From assembly GCF_001039355.2 (NCBI RefSeq), contig NW_019775491.1:801740-865739 (forward strand): 64,000 bases of DNA. The letters run 5' to 3'. Each line of letters starts with the position of its first letter. The first letter of the stretch is position 1. This document shows, piece by piece, positions 62,201-64,000 of this stretch. The DNA comes from Lingula anatina. Its lineage: Eukaryota > Brachiopoda > Lingulata > Lingulida > Lingulidae. A model generated the notes under the pieces. That model searched no databases. It saw only the letters and a list, made by a program, of their open reading frames with translations, and was not told the DNA's origin. Made by a program: the position numbers and the translations under genes.

Positions 62201-64000
62201 ATGGAAGAAAAAGGACCCTCTGAGAGAATAGTCCGCCCATATGTACCAGATGCAGTTGCAACAAGATTAGTGACAACTTTGTATGGATTAACACCAACCA
62301 GCCTCCATAAGATGAATAGCTATGATGACCAGAATTTCCATGTGAACGTTCAACCAAGTTCAACCAACCAATTCATTCCTGAAGTCTGGCCCCATGGTTA
62401 TGTTCTGAAAATACTGAATGCCATTGATTCCGAAGAACCTCAACACATGGGTAGGGTGTTTTTACTAATTGCCAAATTCCAAGCCATGGGATGACAGCAG
62501 TTGAGTTGTTCAGGAATTTTTTCTTGTACTAGGGTTTAATTCACTAATTTTATAAATAAAGATATAATTTTAAAATACTTTAAATCTTTGTACATGCATG
62601 TTTTCATTCGACCATGTTTTGCATAGAAACAAGACCTTTTGTCATTTCAGATGGACAAACTGAACTTTTGAAGCATTTAAATGGTAAAAAGATTAAAGTG
62701 AATGATGAGGAAATGCAATTCCCTGTGCCAGTAAAAAATATTCATGGAAAATATTGGTCAAAAGAAAAATTGCACAGTCAATTGGATGAAAATCTCAAGG
62801 AGACTAAAGGTGGGAAAACCTGTAGGAAAGTGCAGCAGTTAGTGTTTTGCAGAATTAAGTCATGTATAATGTATATTTACCAACACAAAGGGACCAGAAT
62901 TATGGACTGTTAACAATGTGAAAAATGAAGGTTGTGCATACAGTACATATTGACACATAAGGCAGTACATGTAGGTACATGTAGTTTGTGAGACTGTGAC
63001 TGGGTTCCCATCCCTAGATTGATTTCACAGGATCGGTCCATCCGCACAGGGTTTCTCGCTAAATTGCTTTCAGCTTATGTGGCTTAGATGTCTGGCATGC
63101 CTGCTAAAGCTGTTAAACGGTGATTAATTACCCCCTATCAGCTTTATTAGGCATGGCAGACATCTAAGCCGCTTAAGTTAATTGCAATTAAGCGAGAATC
63201 CCATTGGAGATAGTTTGATCCAAAGTTAGTACGATAGTCTCTGGGAATGGTCTCAAACACATAGTTCATTATAAAATATGAACAATTTATCAGCCTTTTA
63301 TGGAAATTTGTACACTGTATCACATTTTAGTTGGGGCTTTAAAGATGTGTATGAAGCCAACCTTTTGCCACAAAAGCCAACCAAATGCCAGCATACAGTT
63401 TCTAGTAGTATAACTTGGAGAATTACCAATTGTTTAATTTTACCCCCAAAATTATATGCGAATGGATTTTTCTGCTAGCAGTCTATGCTGTATATCAATG
63501 GCGCAGAAAAGTAGGTTAAATTTCTGACCAAAAATTTAAAGAAAGGAGCAGTTTAAAGCTTTTTTATGGCTGATCGAGTGATTTATTCAGTTTACCCCTT
63601 GGCATGTCGAATTTATTTGAGTTGTATAAGAAACTATAGATGTGGTTTATATATGTTACTGGGAATCCTCGCTCCACCGATGCTCGGTTCATATGTACCT
63701 TTAAACAAATTGACTAAGCCAGCAGTCTCTTGTAACATAGCCCAGATTAAATCACCTGTTTCTGAAGGTTACAAACTCTGAATATGATACTGGCCAGTGA
63801 AATATATGTATTTTCTGGATAATTAAAAATAATTAATGTTTTATGTATCAATGTATCAACAGTTACAGATGAAAACTAATGGTATAATATTGGCCCACTT
63901 TCATTCACATTTCCATCTGGTGGCACATACTTTTGATTTCAGATATTCCATATGATTACTATATTGTCCGCTTGCTACTCTTTGTCCCTGGAAAGATATT
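62201..64000 (+). CDS. HYKK: HYKK hydroxylysine kinase, 5' part (gene continues past the right edge)
   Basis: Aminoglycoside-phosphotransferase-fold enzyme that phosphorylates 5-hydroxylysine, using GTP, in lysine and collagen breakdown. Exons 62201-62450, 62651-62809 and 63943 to the edge, joined in phase 1 each time. Exon 1 has LYGLTPTSLHKMNSYDDQNF and HGYVLKILNA (human [20 protein letters not shown] and TEYVLKISN), which is the nucleotide-binding N-lobe. Exon 2 has VPVKNIHGKYWSKEKL. Exon 3 starts DIPYDYYIVRLLLFVPGKI (human SYLVRLLTYLPGRPI). The catalytic HGD loop lies outside the window. The start is the first ATG after the acceptor. The related paralogue-rich APH-domain families are the main alternative. 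Confidence 0.92.
63004..63247. mobile_element. Palindromic MITE-like element in HYKK intron 2
   Basis: Ends TTCCCA and TGGGAA. Long arms pair: TTCTCGCTAAATTG (63052-63065) with CAATTAAGCGAGAA (63185-63198), and GGCTTAGATGTCTGGCATG (near 63081-63099) with CATGGCAGACATCTAAGCC (63153-63171). The centre TTAATTACCCCCTATCAGCT closely matches TTAATTACCCCCTTACAGCT of the inner element at 48781-48980, so the two belong to related families. No coding sequence. Confidence 0.75.

Overview
This is intron-rich animal nuclear DNA, AT-rich, with a 589-base N gap near the left end. Five protein genes can be read through exact splice junctions with the frame kept across every exon, and all have clear metazoan relatives. 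Short to medium introns, small palindromic transposons, about 1-2% divergence between two copies of what looks like one locus, and a DUF4773-type secreted protein suggest a heterozygous invertebrate, probably marine. I do not name a species.

Layout. (1) 1-8023, minus: NCAPG/CAP-G, the HEAT-repeat subunit of condensin I, with 16 complete coding exons, a partial exon at 1-30 and the N gap near the C-terminus. (2) 8024-11643: NCAPG leader and promoter plus the presumed ASH1L 3'UTR. (3) 11644-45895, minus: a complete ASH1L histone H3K36 methyltransferase in 23 coding exons. They join to 8232 nt (2743 aa) with no frame break. The order is N-terminal region, AT-hook-rich disordered region, AWS-SET-postSET, bromodomain, PHD, BAH and a conserved C-terminal tail. 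Its first coding intron is 17.3 kb and holds a probable assembly duplication, a coding-like island and a possible internal promoter. (4) About 46.8-47.3 kb: a compact divergent promoter. (5) 47298-55633, plus: DAP3/MRPS29, the GTP-binding protein of the mitochondrial small ribosomal subunit, in 14 coding exons. One intron carries textbook U12 (minor spliceosome) signals. (6) 56411-58638, minus, convergent with DAP3: a small secreted cysteine-rich protein that I place in the uncharacterised DUF4773 family. (7) 62201-64000, plus, running off the right edge: the 5' part of a hydroxylysine kinase (HYKK) gene.

The genes do not form one pathway. ASH1L and DAP3 stand head to head. From memory, human 1q22 also has ASH1L on minus and DAP3 on plus in divergent orientation, so the pair may be an ancient linkage. 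The least characterised product is the DUF4773-like protein. Other points of note are the U12 intron that splits the DAP3 codon just before the Walker A motif, nested palindromic MITE-like elements in DAP3 intron 2 with a relative in HYKK intron 2, and an ASH1L protein with eight AT-hook-like cores. I found no CRISPR array, rRNA, tRNA or bacterial gene.
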